64,000 nt of DNA from an uncultured Cohaesibacter sp. (GTDB lineage: Bacteria; Pseudomonadota; Alphaproteobacteria; Rhizobiales; Cohaesibacteraceae), in the NCBI RefSeq assembly GCF_963662805.1, contig NZ_OY759863.1, positions 341,044-405,043 on the forward strand. The letters are read 5' to 3'. Shown in pieces: positions 54,772 to 63,935 of the stretch. Position numbers and translations under genes: made by a program. How positions within the stretch are numbered: the stretch's first letter is position 1; each line of letters starts with the position of its first letter. Under the pieces are notes generated by a model, which saw only the letters and a program-made list of their open reading frames with translations, did not search any database and was not told where the DNA came from.

Positions 54772-55175
54772 GGTCTCTCACCGCGTGCGACATTTCCACT
54801 CCCAATTTGACGCATAATCGGATTTTCGACTGCCTAATTGCTATGCAATCTCAACGAGATATTCGCCGCGCTGTGATTGCCTGATGCGATGTCTTCAACC
54901 ACTTTTCCCAAGAAAACCGCATACGGTTTTGCAATACCCCCACCAAACACGCTTTTATTTTCGGACAGACTAGATTTTAGGCGAAATTGATTGCAATTCC
55001 GGATTTTGCAGGATTGCCTGTTGTCAAGTTGATTAAAATAGTGGGAATATGCCCTCATGCGGCATCACGTCGCCAAAGTCAGAGAAACCTGAAACAGGTC
55101 TTTATATTGTAGAGCGGTCTTCGGGAATGGGTCCCGCAACATGCTCGGAACGCAATATGTCAAAGGGAAAATCGC
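54772..55175. other. Intergenic region upstream of the amino-acid ABC transporter genes
   Basis: About 400 bases, AT-rich near 54940-55050, with the palindrome-like ATTGATTGCAAT near 54985. It should contain the promoter of the binding-protein gene. No RNA gene or convincing operator was found. Confidence 0.4.
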
Positions 55176-55949
55176 ATGCGTCTGCTGAAAAAATTCGCGC
55201 TCACTGCTGCTGCTGTCATGATGGTAGCCGGTGCTGCCCAAGCTGCTGATAAAATTCTCATCGGTACCGAGGGTGCTTATCCTCCGTTCAACGAACTGAC
55301 GTCCGATGGCAAACTGGTCGGCTTCGACATCGACATGGCCAACGCGCTGTGCGAGGAAATGAAAGCCGAGTGCGAGTTTGTTGTACAGGATTGGGACGGC
55401 ATGATCCCTGCCCTGATCTCAGGCAAGTTCGATGCCGTGATCGCTTCCATGTCGATCACTCCGGACCGTCTGAAAAAAGTCGACTTCTCCAAGAAATACT
55501 ACAACACGCCGGGTGGCCTTGCCGTTGCCAAGGATTCCGACATCACCAGCACCGACATTGCCGCTCTTGAAGGCAAGGTGATTGGCGCTCAGTCCTCTAC
55601 CACCCACTCCAACTTCGCCGAACAGAAGCTGACGGGCGTCGAGCTGAAACTCTATCCGACCACGGACGAGTATAAACTCGATCTGGAAGCCGGTCGTCTT
55701 GACGGCGTTGTCGACGACATCGTGCTGCTGTCCGATTGGGTCAATTCCGATGCAGGCGCTTGCTGCAAAGTTGTCGGAGCCTTCCCGATCGTTCCTGAAA
55801 TCCACGGCGAAGGTGCAGGCATCGCGGTTCGCAAAGGCGAAACCGAGCTGGCCGACAAATTCTCTGCTGCCATCGCCGCCATCCGCGCAAATGGCAAATA
55901 CAAGGAAATCAACGACAAATACTTCACGTTCGACGTTTACGGCGACTGA
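55176..55949 (+). CDS. Polar amino acid ABC transporter substrate-binding protein
   Basis: A 257-residue periplasmic binding protein of the basic amino-acid/opine type. The signal peptide covers about residues 1-23 (ALTAAAVMMVAGAAQAAD). The mature protein starts with KILIGTEGAYPPFNE, then LVGFDIDMANALCEEM, and later shows SITPDRLKKVDFSKKYY. These features match lysine/arginine/ornithine/histidine and octopine or nopaline binders. It is followed by two permease genes after a hairpin. Confidence 0.92.
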   Translation: MRLLKKFALTAAAVMMVAGAAQAADKILIGTEGAYPPFNELTSDGKLVGFDIDMANALCEEMKAECEFVVQDWDGMIPALISGKFDAVIASMSITPDRLKKVDFSKKYYNTPGGLAVAKDSDITSTDIAALEGKVIGAQSSTTHSNFAEQKLTGVELKLYPTTDEYKLDLEAGRLDGVVDDIVLLSDWVNSDAGACCKVVGAFPIVPEIHGEGAGIAVRKGETELADKFSAAIAAIRANGKYKEINDKYFTFDVYGD

Positions 55950-55968
55950 GTAGAGTGTCCAAGACAGC

Positions 55969-55996
55969 GCCCGGCGGCTTCCCCGCCGGGCTTTTT
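55969..55996 (+). terminator. Hairpin with T-run between the binding-protein and permease genes
   Basis: GCCCGGCGG and CCGCCGGGC form a 9-bp stem with a CTTCC loop, followed by TTTTT. It sits 19 bases after the binding-protein stop and 18 bases before the next start. Such elements often make the binding protein more abundant than the permeases, by partial termination or by stabilising its mRNA. Confidence 0.85.
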
Positions 55997-56013
55997 ACAG
56001 GTAAGCAGTATTG

Positions 56014-56724
56014 ATGACGGACTATCTCACCTTGTTGTCCTATGGACCGGACGGTTGGGGCGATGAAATTGTCTCGGGTATCCTGATCACGGTGTCTCTC
56101 GGGATCGCAACCTTGCCATTCGGTCTCGTGCTCGGTTTTTTTCTCGCCCTTGGCATCAATTCCAAAGAAAAGACCATTCAGACAAGCGCCAAGATCTTCA
56201 CGACCATTTTCCGCGGCTTGCCCGAACTGCTCACCCTCTTCATCGTCTATTACGGTGGCCAGATCCTTATAAATCTGCTGTTCCAAAAGGTTCTGGGCAC
56301 CCAGATCGAGGTCAATTCCTTCGTGGCGGGCATGATTGCCCTGTCCTTCGTCTTTGCCTCCTATTCGAGCGAGGTGTTCCTGTCAGCCTTCAAGGGGATC
56401 AATCAGGGACAATATGAAGGCGCTTTTGCTCTGGGGCTCTCCTGGGGACGGACGATGCGCCTCGTGATCATCCCGCAATTGATCAAGCTTGCCCTGCCCG
56501 GCCTCTCCAACCTGTGGCTGATCATGCTGAAGGAGACGTCGCTGGTCTCGGTCATCGGCCTTGCTGACACGATGCGCCAGACGGGCCTTGCAGCTCGCAA
56601 CACCAAGGAAGCATTCCTGTTCTTCTCCATTGCCTGCCTGATCTATCTGATCCTGACCTTTATCTCGTCGGTCGGTCTTGAATGGATCGAGAAGCGCGTT
56701 CGGCGCGGCGAGGTGCGGACATGA
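56014..56724 (+). CDS. Amino acid ABC transporter permease (HisQ/OccQ-like)
   Basis: A 236-residue inner-membrane subunit with five or six helices. It has the polar amino-acid permease start GILITVSLGIATLPFGLV, TIFRGLPELLTLFIVYYGG, and the EAA-type coupling loop QYEGAFALGLSWGRTMRLVIIPQ with the conserved Gly. TTG 56011 is adjacent to ATG 56014, which is preferred. The stop overlaps the next permease start. Confidence 0.92.
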   Translation: MTDYLTLLSYGPDGWGDEIVSGILITVSLGIATLPFGLVLGFFLALGINSKEKTIQTSAKIFTTIFRGLPELLTLFIVYYGGQILINLLFQKVLGTQIEVNSFVAGMIALSFVFASYSSEVFLSAFKGINQGQYEGAFALGLSWGRTMRLVIIPQLIKLALPGLSNLWLIMLKETSLVSVIGLADTMRQTGLAARNTKEAFLFFSIACLIYLILTFISSVGLEWIEKRVRRGEVRT

Positions 56725-57575
56725 ACATGAAGCCCTATATCTCGAGCGGCATCATTGATGCGCGCCCGGCACCTGACGCGGTCAGGGGCAAACTGATGAC
56801 CCGCAGCCGTGCGCTTGGTCTTGCTTTCCTGATTGCATGGGGTGCCTTCTTCATCGGGATCGCGTGGTTCCTCTATACGTCCTATGATGCGGATTATATG
56901 GCCCGCTACACGCCGAAATATCTGACCGGCTTCTGGACCACTCTGGAACTCGTGTTCTGGTCTCTGGTGCTTGGCGGCATACTGTCGCTGCCGATCGCGT
57001 TCGGTCGCATGTCGTCCAATCGACTGCTGCATGGCCTGTCGTTCGGCTATATCTATTTCTTCCGTGGCACGCCTCTGCTGGCTCAGTTGTTCCTGCTCTA
57101 TTATGGCTTCGGGCAGTTCCGTTCCTTCTGGCAGGATGTCAATCTGTGGTGGCTGTTCCGGGACAGCTGGTCTATCGCCCTTCTTTCCTTCACACTCAAC
57201 ACCGCGGCCTATCAGGCGGAAATCCTTCGCGGTGCCATCATGAATGTGCCGCGAGGTCAGGTGGAAGGGGCGATGAGTCTGGGGCTTCCGAAATTCGTGA
57301 CCTTCTTCAAGGTGATCCTACCGCAGGCGCTCATTGTCGCGCTCCGGCCCTATGGCAACGAAGTCATCCTGATGGTCAAGGGTTCCGCCGTCGTTTCGAT
57401 CATCTCGGTCTATGACCTGATGGGAGAGACCCGCCGGGCCTTCTCCCAGACCTATGACTTTCAGGTCTATATCTACGCGGCTATATTCTATCTCGTCTTT
57501 GTCGAGATCATGCGTCGGATCTGGGACATCGTAGAACATCGCCTGACACGGCATCTGAGGCGAGACAACGTCTGA
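56721..57575 (+). CDS. Amino acid ABC transporter permease (HisM/OccM-like)
   Basis: The 284-residue partner permease starts at ATG 56721, inside an ATGA overlap with the previous stop. About 35 polar N-terminal residues precede the helices. It has FFRGTPLLAQLFLLYYGFG and the coupling loop GQVEGAMSLGLPKFVTFFKVILPQA. With its neighbour it forms the transmembrane channel. No ATP-binding subunit gene follows; the next gene is on the other strand, after a terminator. Confidence 0.92.
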   Translation: MNMKPYISSGIIDARPAPDAVRGKLMTRSRALGLAFLIAWGAFFIGIAWFLYTSYDADYMARYTPKYLTGFWTTLELVFWSLVLGGILSLPIAFGRMSSNRLLHGLSFGYIYFFRGTPLLAQLFLLYYGFGQFRSFWQDVNLWWLFRDSWSIALLSFTLNTAAYQAEILRGAIMNVPRGQVEGAMSLGLPKFVTFFKVILPQALIVALRPYGNEVILMVKGSAVVSIISVYDLMGETRRAFSQTYDFQVYIYAAIFYLVFVEIMRRIWDIVEHRLTRHLRRDNV

Positions 57576-57602
57576 AGGCTCGCTCATCCTCTGCGCACAT
57601 CA

Positions 57603-57635
57603 AACCGGATGGAGTTGACCTTCATCCGGTTTTTC
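57603..57635 (+). terminator. Terminator after the ABC permease genes
   Basis: AACCGGATG pairs with CATCCGGTT across a short loop, and TTTTT follows. It ends the transporter transcript before the convergent gene at 57650. Confidence 0.85.
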
Positions 57636-57649
57636 TTTGGCCTTTCACT

Positions 57650-58936
57650 CTATTGTCCCAGTCGAAGTCCGGAGATGTCCTGCTGGATCCGGGATGCGAA
57701 AGCCAACACGTCGCCCTTGCGCATCCGGTCATAATGGTCGTGGATCTTGCGATTTTCCCTCACACAGGCTTCAGCCACCTTCGACCAGTAGCGGGCATAG
57801 TCCCCCATCATCATGATCGTGCGCTTCTGATCCTTCAGGATGCTGGCATCCTTGCTTGCCTGTTCCTGCCATGAGGCAAGCGTTCGGGGCAAGGCGAACA
57901 GCGAGGTCTGCATCGAATATCCCTCGATCCCGGCGTAGAGATCTGTCGGGATGACATTGGTCCAGCTGATGAAGGAGGTTGCCATCACCTTCATGACGTT
58001 GTTCATGAAATTCAGCTTGAGATCGAGAATGTGCTGATTGAACCAGTCATTCTGGGACAAAGCCGTCTTGTGCAACTTCACATAGCCTTGCGAGAGCTTC
58101 TCATACTTCTCGAAATGCTCGATGGCTTTCCTCGCAGGGCTACCTACCAGAGAGACCTGCGTCTCACTCTTTCGGGCCAGATCTGCTTTCAGATCCATAA
58201 GGGAGGCCTTGATGGACGCCCACTGGGAGGATGCCAGATCCAGCTTTCCGTTCATCAAACTGCCCGACAAGCTGTCCATCTGGCCACTCAACCGATCAAG
58301 AGCCCATTCCAGTTTTGTATCCTTTTCACCACGTGCGGTGAAATAGGCATTCTGGTACCAGATCCCAGAGTCGACCGGCAGATCGAGGACGAAATCCATC
58401 ACGGTCGGTTTCTTCTCGGTAATCGGGGCGTCCTTGAAGGCGAAGACCGTATCGACAATATTACCTTTGGAATCGTATCTGTGGTCTGCTGCTATTGACT
58501 GGGATCGGGTCAAGCGCTGTTCAAAATGGATCTTGATCTGGTTGCCGTTGACGACTTGTCCGCTGATCACGGCATCGAGTATGCCGCGGTTGACGGGTCC
58601 CTTGGGATAGTTTTGAGGCAGGCTCATGGTTTCACGGTTCAACAGGTAAGTGTTGTAAATTACCTGTTGCCGGGCATGCAGGACTCCGTCGATGAAGGTT
58701 CCCTTTACAGTCGCTTCGCTGACAACCTTCAAATCTTTTACCTTTGTTTCGCTGCGCCAACTCCCGGACACTGTCTGTCCTCTGAACTGATAGATGATCG
58801 GGTCTCGCCAGTGATGTTCGATCCGGAGGGCTTTTTCGACTTCCAGGTCGAAATTCGCTGGCAATCCAGCGGCTGTGGCTGCTTCAGCACACGTCATCAG
58901 CATGAACAGTGATATCAGAATGGCTCTGAAGACCAT
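57650..58936 (-). CDS. Secreted protein of unknown function (428 aa)
   Basis: A 428-residue exported protein with a clear signal peptide (about 1-22, ending EAATAAG). The first half (about 25-200) is beta-rich and contains many Thr/Val/Gln alternations such as ATVKGTFIDGVLHARQQVIY. The second half (about 205-428) is helical, with Lys/Glu/Asp-rich stretches and coiled-coil-like segments. Only one cysteine pair region is evident near the end (EACVREN). No known family is recognised. GGAGGAGG precedes ATG 58936, one of the strongest ribosome-binding sites here, so the gene is real. Confidence 0.75.
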   Translation of the reverse strand: MVFRAILISLFMLMTCAEAATAAGLPANFDLEVEKALRIEHHWRDPIIYQFRGQTVSGSWRSETKVKDLKVVSEATVKGTFIDGVLHARQQVIYNTYLLNRETMSLPQNYPKGPVNRGILDAVISGQVVNGNQIKIHFEQRLTRSQSIAADHRYDSKGNIVDTVFAFKDAPITEKKPTVMDFVLDLPVDSGIWYQNAYFTARGEKDTKLEWALDRLSGQMDSLSGSLMNGKLDLASSQWASIKASLMDLKADLARKSETQVSLVGSPARKAIEHFEKYEKLSQGYVKLHKTALSQNDWFNQHILDLKLNFMNNVMKVMATSFISWTNVIPTDLYAGIEGYSMQTSLFALPRTLASWQEQASKDASILKDQKRTIMMMGDYARYWSKVAEACVRENRKIHDHYDRMRKGDVLAFASRIQQDISGLRLGQ

Positions 58937-59283
58937 TTTTCCTCCTCCTCCCGAGCCCGACGCTCTTTGTAGATTTTCGCCAGCCTTTCATAGTTTCGGC
59001 GAACGCGCGGTTTCCGAGATGGTAAACCCAGACATCAGGGAAGCCCTGATAGAGCAACCTGACGCAACATGACCACCACGTGTCGAAAGCTAACGCTGAA
59101 CGGCAGGGTTGTTCGATGTGATATTTTGCCCCATCACTTTTTCAATCGGCGTCGGGAAGTCCCGCGAGGCCTTTTGCGCTGCTATGTCCAAGTTAACTGC
59201 ATTTTATCAGTGACATTTCAGTCTCACCTTGCTAGGTCAAACACCCAACAGACATCCATTTTTGATCTTAAGTCGAGACGACC
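58937..59283. other. Divergent intergenic region upstream of glyS
   Basis: About 350 bases. No glyQ gene, RNA or riboswitch-like structure was recognised. Promoters of glyS and of the secreted 428-residue protein must lie here. A short TTTTTGATCTTAAG region at 59258-59271 is AT-rich. Confidence 0.45.
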
Positions 59284-61356
59284 ATGCCAGACCTTCTGCT
59301 TGAGCTTTTTTCCGAAGAAATCCCGGCCCGCATGCAGCGCCGCGCTGCTGACGATTTGCAAAAGTTGATCACGGGTGGTCTGGTGGAAGCCGGTCTGACC
59401 TATGAAGGGGCGCGCGCCTATGTGACGCCCCGTCGTCTCACACTGACCCTTTCCGGGCTCAGCGCCTCCTCTCCGGATCTTTCCGAAGTGCGCAAAGGCC
59501 CTCGTGTCGGATCACCGGAGAAAGCGCTTGCCGGCTTTTTGCGTGGCGCGGGCCTGTCCTCCATCGATGAGGCCGTGATCCAGTCCGACCCCAAGAAGGG
59601 TGACTTCTATGTTGCCGTGATCAACAAACCGGGCCGCAAGGCTGAAGAGATCATCGCCGAGCTGGTGCCCGACGTCATTCGCAAGTTCCCATGGGCAAAG
59701 AGCCAAAAGTGGGGACAAGCAGGCGAAGGCGCTCTTCGCTGGGTGCGTCCGCTGCATTCGGTCCTCTGCACGCTTTCTGTCGAGGGCGATGTGTCGGAAG
59801 TCGTTGCATTCGAGATCGAAGGCATCAAGAGCGGCAATCAGACCCGAGGCCATCGCTTCCACGGCAAAGACAGCTTTGCGGTCAAACGGTTTGAGGATTA
59901 TGAAGCCGAACTCAAGGCTCGCAAGGTCATTCTCGATCTTGACGAGCGCAAGGAGATCATCCTCAACGATGCCAAGACCCTTGCCTTTGCGCAAGGGCTC
60001 GAACTGGTCGAAGACGCAGGCCTGTTGGAAGAAGTCGGCGGCCTCGTTGAATGGCCGGTCGTCTTGATGGGCGAATTCGAGGAAAGCTTCCTGTCGATGC
60101 CGGACGAAGTGATCCAGACCTCCATCCGCGAGCATCAGAAGTGTTTTGTTCTGAAAGATGGCAAAACAGGCAAACTTGCCAACAAGTTCATTCTGGTCTC
60201 AAACCTGATCGCGACCGATGACGGCGCGACCATCGTTGCGGGCAACCAGAAAGTCGTGCGGGCGCGCCTGTCCGACGCCAAGTTCTTCTGGCAGACCGAT
60301 CTCAAGACCGGCCTTGAAACCCGCCTCTACAAACTCGACAACATGGTCTTCCACGAGAAGCTCGGCACCCAGAGCGAACGTGTGGCCCGACTTGTTGCGC
60401 TGTCCGGCGCGCTCGCGCCGCTGGTTGGAGCCGACAAGGACAAGGCCGTTCGTGCCGCCAAGCTTGCCAAGGCAGACCTTGTCAGCGACATGGTGTTCGA
60501 ATTCCCCGAATTGCAGGGTCTGATGGGCCGCTATTATGCGCTCGCCCAGAATGAAGACGCGGCCGTCGCCGAAGCCATCGAGCTGCATTACAAGCCGCAA
60601 GGGCCCTCTGACGAGGTTCCCGGCAATCCGGTCTCGATTGCCGTCGCCCTCGCGGACAAGCTCGACCTCCTGACCGGTTTCTGGTCCATTGATGAAAAGC
60701 CGACCGGCTCGAAGGATCCCTTCGCGCTGCGCCGCGCGGCTCTCGGTGTCATTCGCATCATCGAGGAAAACCAGATCCGGTTGCCACTGCTTGAGATCTT
60801 TTCCAAGGCCCGTGATGGCTTTGCCGAAGGGGCCGATCTGCTGTCCTTCTTCGCGGACCGCCTCAGCGTTTACCTGCGAGACAAGGGTGCGCGCCACGAC
60901 CTGATCGATGCCGTCTTTGCGCTCGGCAATCAGGATGATCTCCTGATGATTTCCAAGCGCGTGGATGCTCTTGGCTCGTTCCTTGCGAGCGACGACGGAG
61001 CCAACCTCCTTGCAGGGTATCGCCGCGCAGCCAACATCCTCAGAGCCGAAGAGAAGAAGTCCGGAGAGACCTTCGAGGGCATTGTCGAGGGTACTCACCT
61101 GCATGAGGCAGAAGAGATCGCACTGGCATCGGCCATTGAGAAGGCCCGTGTTGCAGCCGCAGAGGCCGTCGCCGCAGATAACTTCGAAGGCGCCATGTCG
61201 GCGCTGGCAACCCTGCGCGAGCCGGTCGATGCCTTCTTCGACAAGGTGCTGGTCAATGACGAGCGTTCCGAGGTCCGCATCAACCGCCTCAAGATGCTGA
61301 CTCAGATCCGCGAAACCACGCTGACGGTCGCGGATTTCTCAAAAATTGCGGGCTGA
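59284..61356 (+). CDS. glyS: Glycine-tRNA ligase beta subunit
   Basis: The 690-residue beta subunit of the two-subunit bacterial glycyl-tRNA synthetase. It starts DLLLELFSEEIPARMQRRA, typical of GlyS, with RVGSPEKALAGFLRGAG, TSIREHQKCFVLKDG and an HD-like central part (EFPELQGLMGRYYAL), and a C-terminal anticodon-binding region with RINRLKMLTQIR. The alpha subunit (glyQ) is not adjacent. Intact and of normal length. Confidence 0.96.
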   Translation: MPDLLLELFSEEIPARMQRRAADDLQKLITGGLVEAGLTYEGARAYVTPRRLTLTLSGLSASSPDLSEVRKGPRVGSPEKALAGFLRGAGLSSIDEAVIQSDPKKGDFYVAVINKPGRKAEEIIAELVPDVIRKFPWAKSQKWGQAGEGALRWVRPLHSVLCTLSVEGDVSEVVAFEIEGIKSGNQTRGHRFHGKDSFAVKRFEDYEAELKARKVILDLDERKEIILNDAKTLAFAQGLELVEDAGLLEEVGGLVEWPVVLMGEFEESFLSMPDEVIQTSIREHQKCFVLKDGKTGKLANKFILVSNLIATDDGATIVAGNQKVVRARLSDAKFFWQTDLKTGLETRLYKLDNMVFHEKLGTQSERVARLVALSGALAPLVGADKDKAVRAAKLAKADLVSDMVFEFPELQGLMGRYYALAQNEDAAVAEAIELHYKPQGPSDEVPGNPVSIAVALADKLDLLTGFWSIDEKPTGSKDPFALRRAALGVIRIIEENQIRLPLLEIFSKARDGFAEGADLLSFFADRLSVYLRDKGARHDLIDAVFALGNQDDLLMISKRVDALGSFLASDDGANLLAGYRRAANILRAEEKKSGETFEGIVEGTHLHEAEEIALASAIEKARVAAAEAVAADNFEGAMSALATLREPVDAFFDKVLVNDERSEVRINRLKMLTQIRETTLTVADFSKIAG

Positions 61357-61469
61357 GCACAATAGATTTTTCAAGGGGCGGTCTCTCCATGGCCGCCCTT
61401 TTCATTTTCCTGTTCCGCCTCCTCCAACAGGGAGGGATCGGGCCGCCAAAATTGGGAAGGGAGATTATC

Positions 61470-62342
61470 ATGGCAAAAGTGACGTTCCTTGGCCTCGGAG
61501 TTATGGGCTATCCGATGGCAGCGCATCTCAAACACAAGGGTGGCCATGAGGTCACCGTTTATAACCGCACCACGGCCAAGGCCGAGAAATGGGCCAGCGA
61601 GCATGGCGGGTCCTTTGCGGCCACTCCGGCGGAAGCGGCACAAGGTGCGGACTTTGTCTTCTGTTGCGTGGGCAATGACGATGACCTGCGCGAAGTGACC
61701 ATCGGCGAGAATGGTGCCTTTGAGACCATGGAAGCCGGTTCGATCTTCGTTGACAACACCACCGCTAGCGCCAAAGTCGCTCGCGAGCTTTATGAAGTCG
61801 CCAAAGCACAGGATGTGGGCTTCATCGACGCGCCAGTTTCCGGCGGTCAGGCAGGGGCGGAAAACGCCGTTCTGACTGTGATGTGCGGTGGGGACGAGGA
61901 TGTCTTCGCCAAGGCGAAACCGGTCATCGATGCCTTTGCTCGCATGGTGGGTCTGATGGGTCCGTCAGGGGCCGGTCAGCTGACCAAAATGGTCAACCAG
62001 ATCTGCATTGCCGGTCTGGTTCAAGGCCTGTCCGAAGGGGTCCATTTTGCCAAGACCGCAGGGCTTGATGTGGAAGCCGTCATCAACGTGATTTCCAAGG
62101 GAGCTGCGGGCTCCTGGCAGATGGAAAACCGCGCTTCGACCATGGCAAAAGGCGAGTTCGATTTCGGCTTTGCCGTCGACTGGATGCGCAAAGACCTCTC
62201 GATGGTCTTGGACGAAGCTCGCAGCAATGGTGCTCGCCTGCCCGTCACTGCGGTGGTCGATCAATATTATGCGCAAGTGCAGGCCATGGGCGGGAATCGT
62301 TGGGACACGTCGTCCCTGATTGCTTTACTTGATCGGAAGTGA
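61470..62342 (+). CDS. NAD(P)-dependent beta-hydroxyacid dehydrogenase (HIBADH family)
   Basis: A 290-residue oxidoreductase of the 3-hydroxyisobutyrate/tartronate-semialdehyde type. The Rossmann loop is FLGLGVMGYPMAAHL, the substrate motif DAPVSGGQAGAENAVLTVM, and the catalytic lysine lies in GQLTKMVNQICIAG. The exact substrate is not decided by sequence. GGGAGGAG-like GGAAGGGAG precedes ATG 61470; the frame continues upstream to 61389 without support. It lies downstream of glyS on the same strand. Confidence 0.9.
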   Translation: MAKVTFLGLGVMGYPMAAHLKHKGGHEVTVYNRTTAKAEKWASEHGGSFAATPAEAAQGADFVFCCVGNDDDLREVTIGENGAFETMEAGSIFVDNTTASAKVARELYEVAKAQDVGFIDAPVSGGQAGAENAVLTVMCGGDEDVFAKAKPVIDAFARMVGLMGPSGAGQLTKMVNQICIAGLVQGLSEGVHFAKTAGLDVEAVINVISKGAAGSWQMENRASTMAKGEFDFGFAVDWMRKDLSMVLDEARSNGARLPVTAVVDQYYAQVQAMGGNRWDTSSLIALLDRK

Positions 62343-62424
62343 GCTGAACCTTGGGCTGGGCTGGCCCGCCCATGGCTTTCTTTCCGATAAGCTTGCCTCG
62401 CGTTGGACCTTTGACCACAAATAG

Positions 62425-62455
62425 AAAACCCGCGATGCCTCATCGCGGGTTTTTC
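62425..62455. terminator. Bidirectional terminator between convergent genes
   Basis: AAAACCCGCGATG and CATCGCGGGTTTT form a 13-bp perfect stem with a CCT loop and a T-run on each strand. It separates the dehydrogenase and the Lrp-family gene. Confidence 0.9.
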
Positions 62456-62484
62456 TTTGTCTGTAGCTATCAGGCACGCGGCGA

Positions 62485-62964
62485 CTAGCGCCCGTCTTTT
62501 TCGGGCAGATAGTTCAGGGGTAGCGCCGTCGTGTATTTGATCTGCTCCATGGCGAATGTGGTCGAGATATCGCCCACCTCGATGCGCGAGATCAGCCGCT
62601 TGTAGAAGCTATCATAGGAATCGATATCCGGGACCACCACACGGAGCAGATAATCGACCTGCCCTGCCATGCGGTAGAATTCCACCACTTCGGGAAAGTC
62701 GCGGATCACGTCCGCAAAGCGCTTTAGCCACTCGGCGGAATGCTCGCTCGTCGTCACGGCGACAAAGGCCGTCACCTTGGCGTTGACCTTTTCGGGATCG
62801 AGCAAAACCACGCGCCCGGTGATGACGCCTTCCTCTTCCATCTTCTGGATTCGGCGCCAGCAGGGCGTCGTCGACAGGCCGACACGGCGTCCGATTTCCG
62901 CGACGGGCATTGTTGCATCTTCCTGAAGGATTTGCAGAATTCTACGATCAAGACGATCCAGCAT
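62485..62964 (-). CDS. Lrp/AsnC family transcriptional regulator
   Basis: The 159-residue regulator has the N-terminal helix-turn-helix (LDRLDRRILQILQEDATMPVAEIGRRVGLSTTPCWRRI) and a C-terminal RAM ligand domain with EFYRMAGQVDYLLRVVVPDIDSY. Such proteins respond to amino acids. It could control the divergent or neighbouring genes; its targets are unknown. Confidence 0.9.
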   Translation of the reverse strand: MLDRLDRRILQILQEDATMPVAEIGRRVGLSTTPCWRRIQKMEEEGVITGRVVLLDPEKVNAKVTAFVAVTTSEHSAEWLKRFADVIRDFPEVVEFYRMAGQVDYLLRVVVPDIDSYDSFYKRLISRIEVGDISTTFAMEQIKYTTALPLNYLPEKDGR

Positions 62965-63129
62965 TGTGTGCTCCGCTCTTGAAGTGGCTGCATCCCGGTC
63001 AGATACCGGGTTGCGTCATGTCATCCAACTTCGACAAGTGAGCATGCTATAAGAAAACTATTCTACTTACAACTACCTTACATCAGGCGACTTACTCGAA
63101 CTTTGGTCAAATGGGGATATTTGAGCAAA

Positions 63130-63765
63130 TTATTCCTCAAGGGAAAGCAGTGGTTCAATCTGTTGTCTGAGAAAGGGAATCGTCTCCTGCTCGAACCACG
63201 GATTTCTCTTCAACCATGCCGTGTTGCGCCAGGACGGATGGGGCAACGGCAAAACCTTGGGCACCCGACTTTCGTGCCAGTGGCGCATCGAGGCCTTTAC
63301 TGTTTCGGTCAGCGTCTTCTGGCGCCGGTTGCCCAGATGATAGCTTTGGGCATACTGGCCGATCACCAGCACCAGTTCGAGCTGAGGCATCGCCTCGAAA
63401 ATCCTGTCATGCCAAAGCGCTCGGCATTCCTTTCTGGGCGGCAAGTCCCCTCCCTTGGCGTCATAACCGGGAAAGCAGAAACCCATCGGAACAATGGCGA
63501 TTCTCCTCTGGTCATAGAAGGTGTCCCGGTCGATCCCCATCCATTCCCTGAGACGGTCCCCGGACGGATCATTGAAGGGAATTCCCGTCTTGTGCACGCG
63601 CATTCCGGGTGCCTGCCCGGCGATACAGAGGCGCGCGGTTGAGGACAGGCGCACAACGGGATTGGGGGCATGGGGAAGCGGATCTCCTGACGCTGCGTCA
63701 ACGCACGCGGTACATGCGGCGATTTTTTCCGCCAACAGGTTCAGATCCTCATTCTGTCTCGTCAT
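63130..63765 (-). CDS. Uracil-DNA glycosylase family protein
   Basis: A 211-residue protein of the uracil-DNA glycosylase superfamily. It has LCIAGQAPGMRVHKTGIPF for motif A, a central VIGQYAQSYHLGN, and LPLPHPSWRNTAWLKRNPWF with the motif B His. The N-terminal CTACVD may contribute to a metal or structural site, and a cluster is possible. It may excise uracil, but members of this superfamily differ and some have lost activity. Confidence 0.85.
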   Translation of the reverse strand: MTRQNEDLNLLAEKIAACTACVDAASGDPLPHAPNPVVRLSSTARLCIAGQAPGMRVHKTGIPFNDPSGDRLREWMGIDRDTFYDQRRIAIVPMGFCFPGYDAKGGDLPPRKECRALWHDRIFEAMPQLELVLVIGQYAQSYHLGNRRQKTLTETVKASMRHWHESRVPKVLPLPHPSWRNTAWLKRNPWFEQETIPFLRQQIEPLLSLEE

Positions 63766-63935
63766 CCCCTATCCTTCTGATCCCACGATCAAAATCCCGA
63801 TTCTCCCGGCATTTTCAGGCTGCTACAAAAAATCACTTTTACGCTTTGTTTACCATGTTTTTCAGCAGCTTTTTAAGACTAGTCAGCGAGTATGAAACGC
63901 AAACAATTTTAGACAAATCGTGGGGAAGTCCTAGA

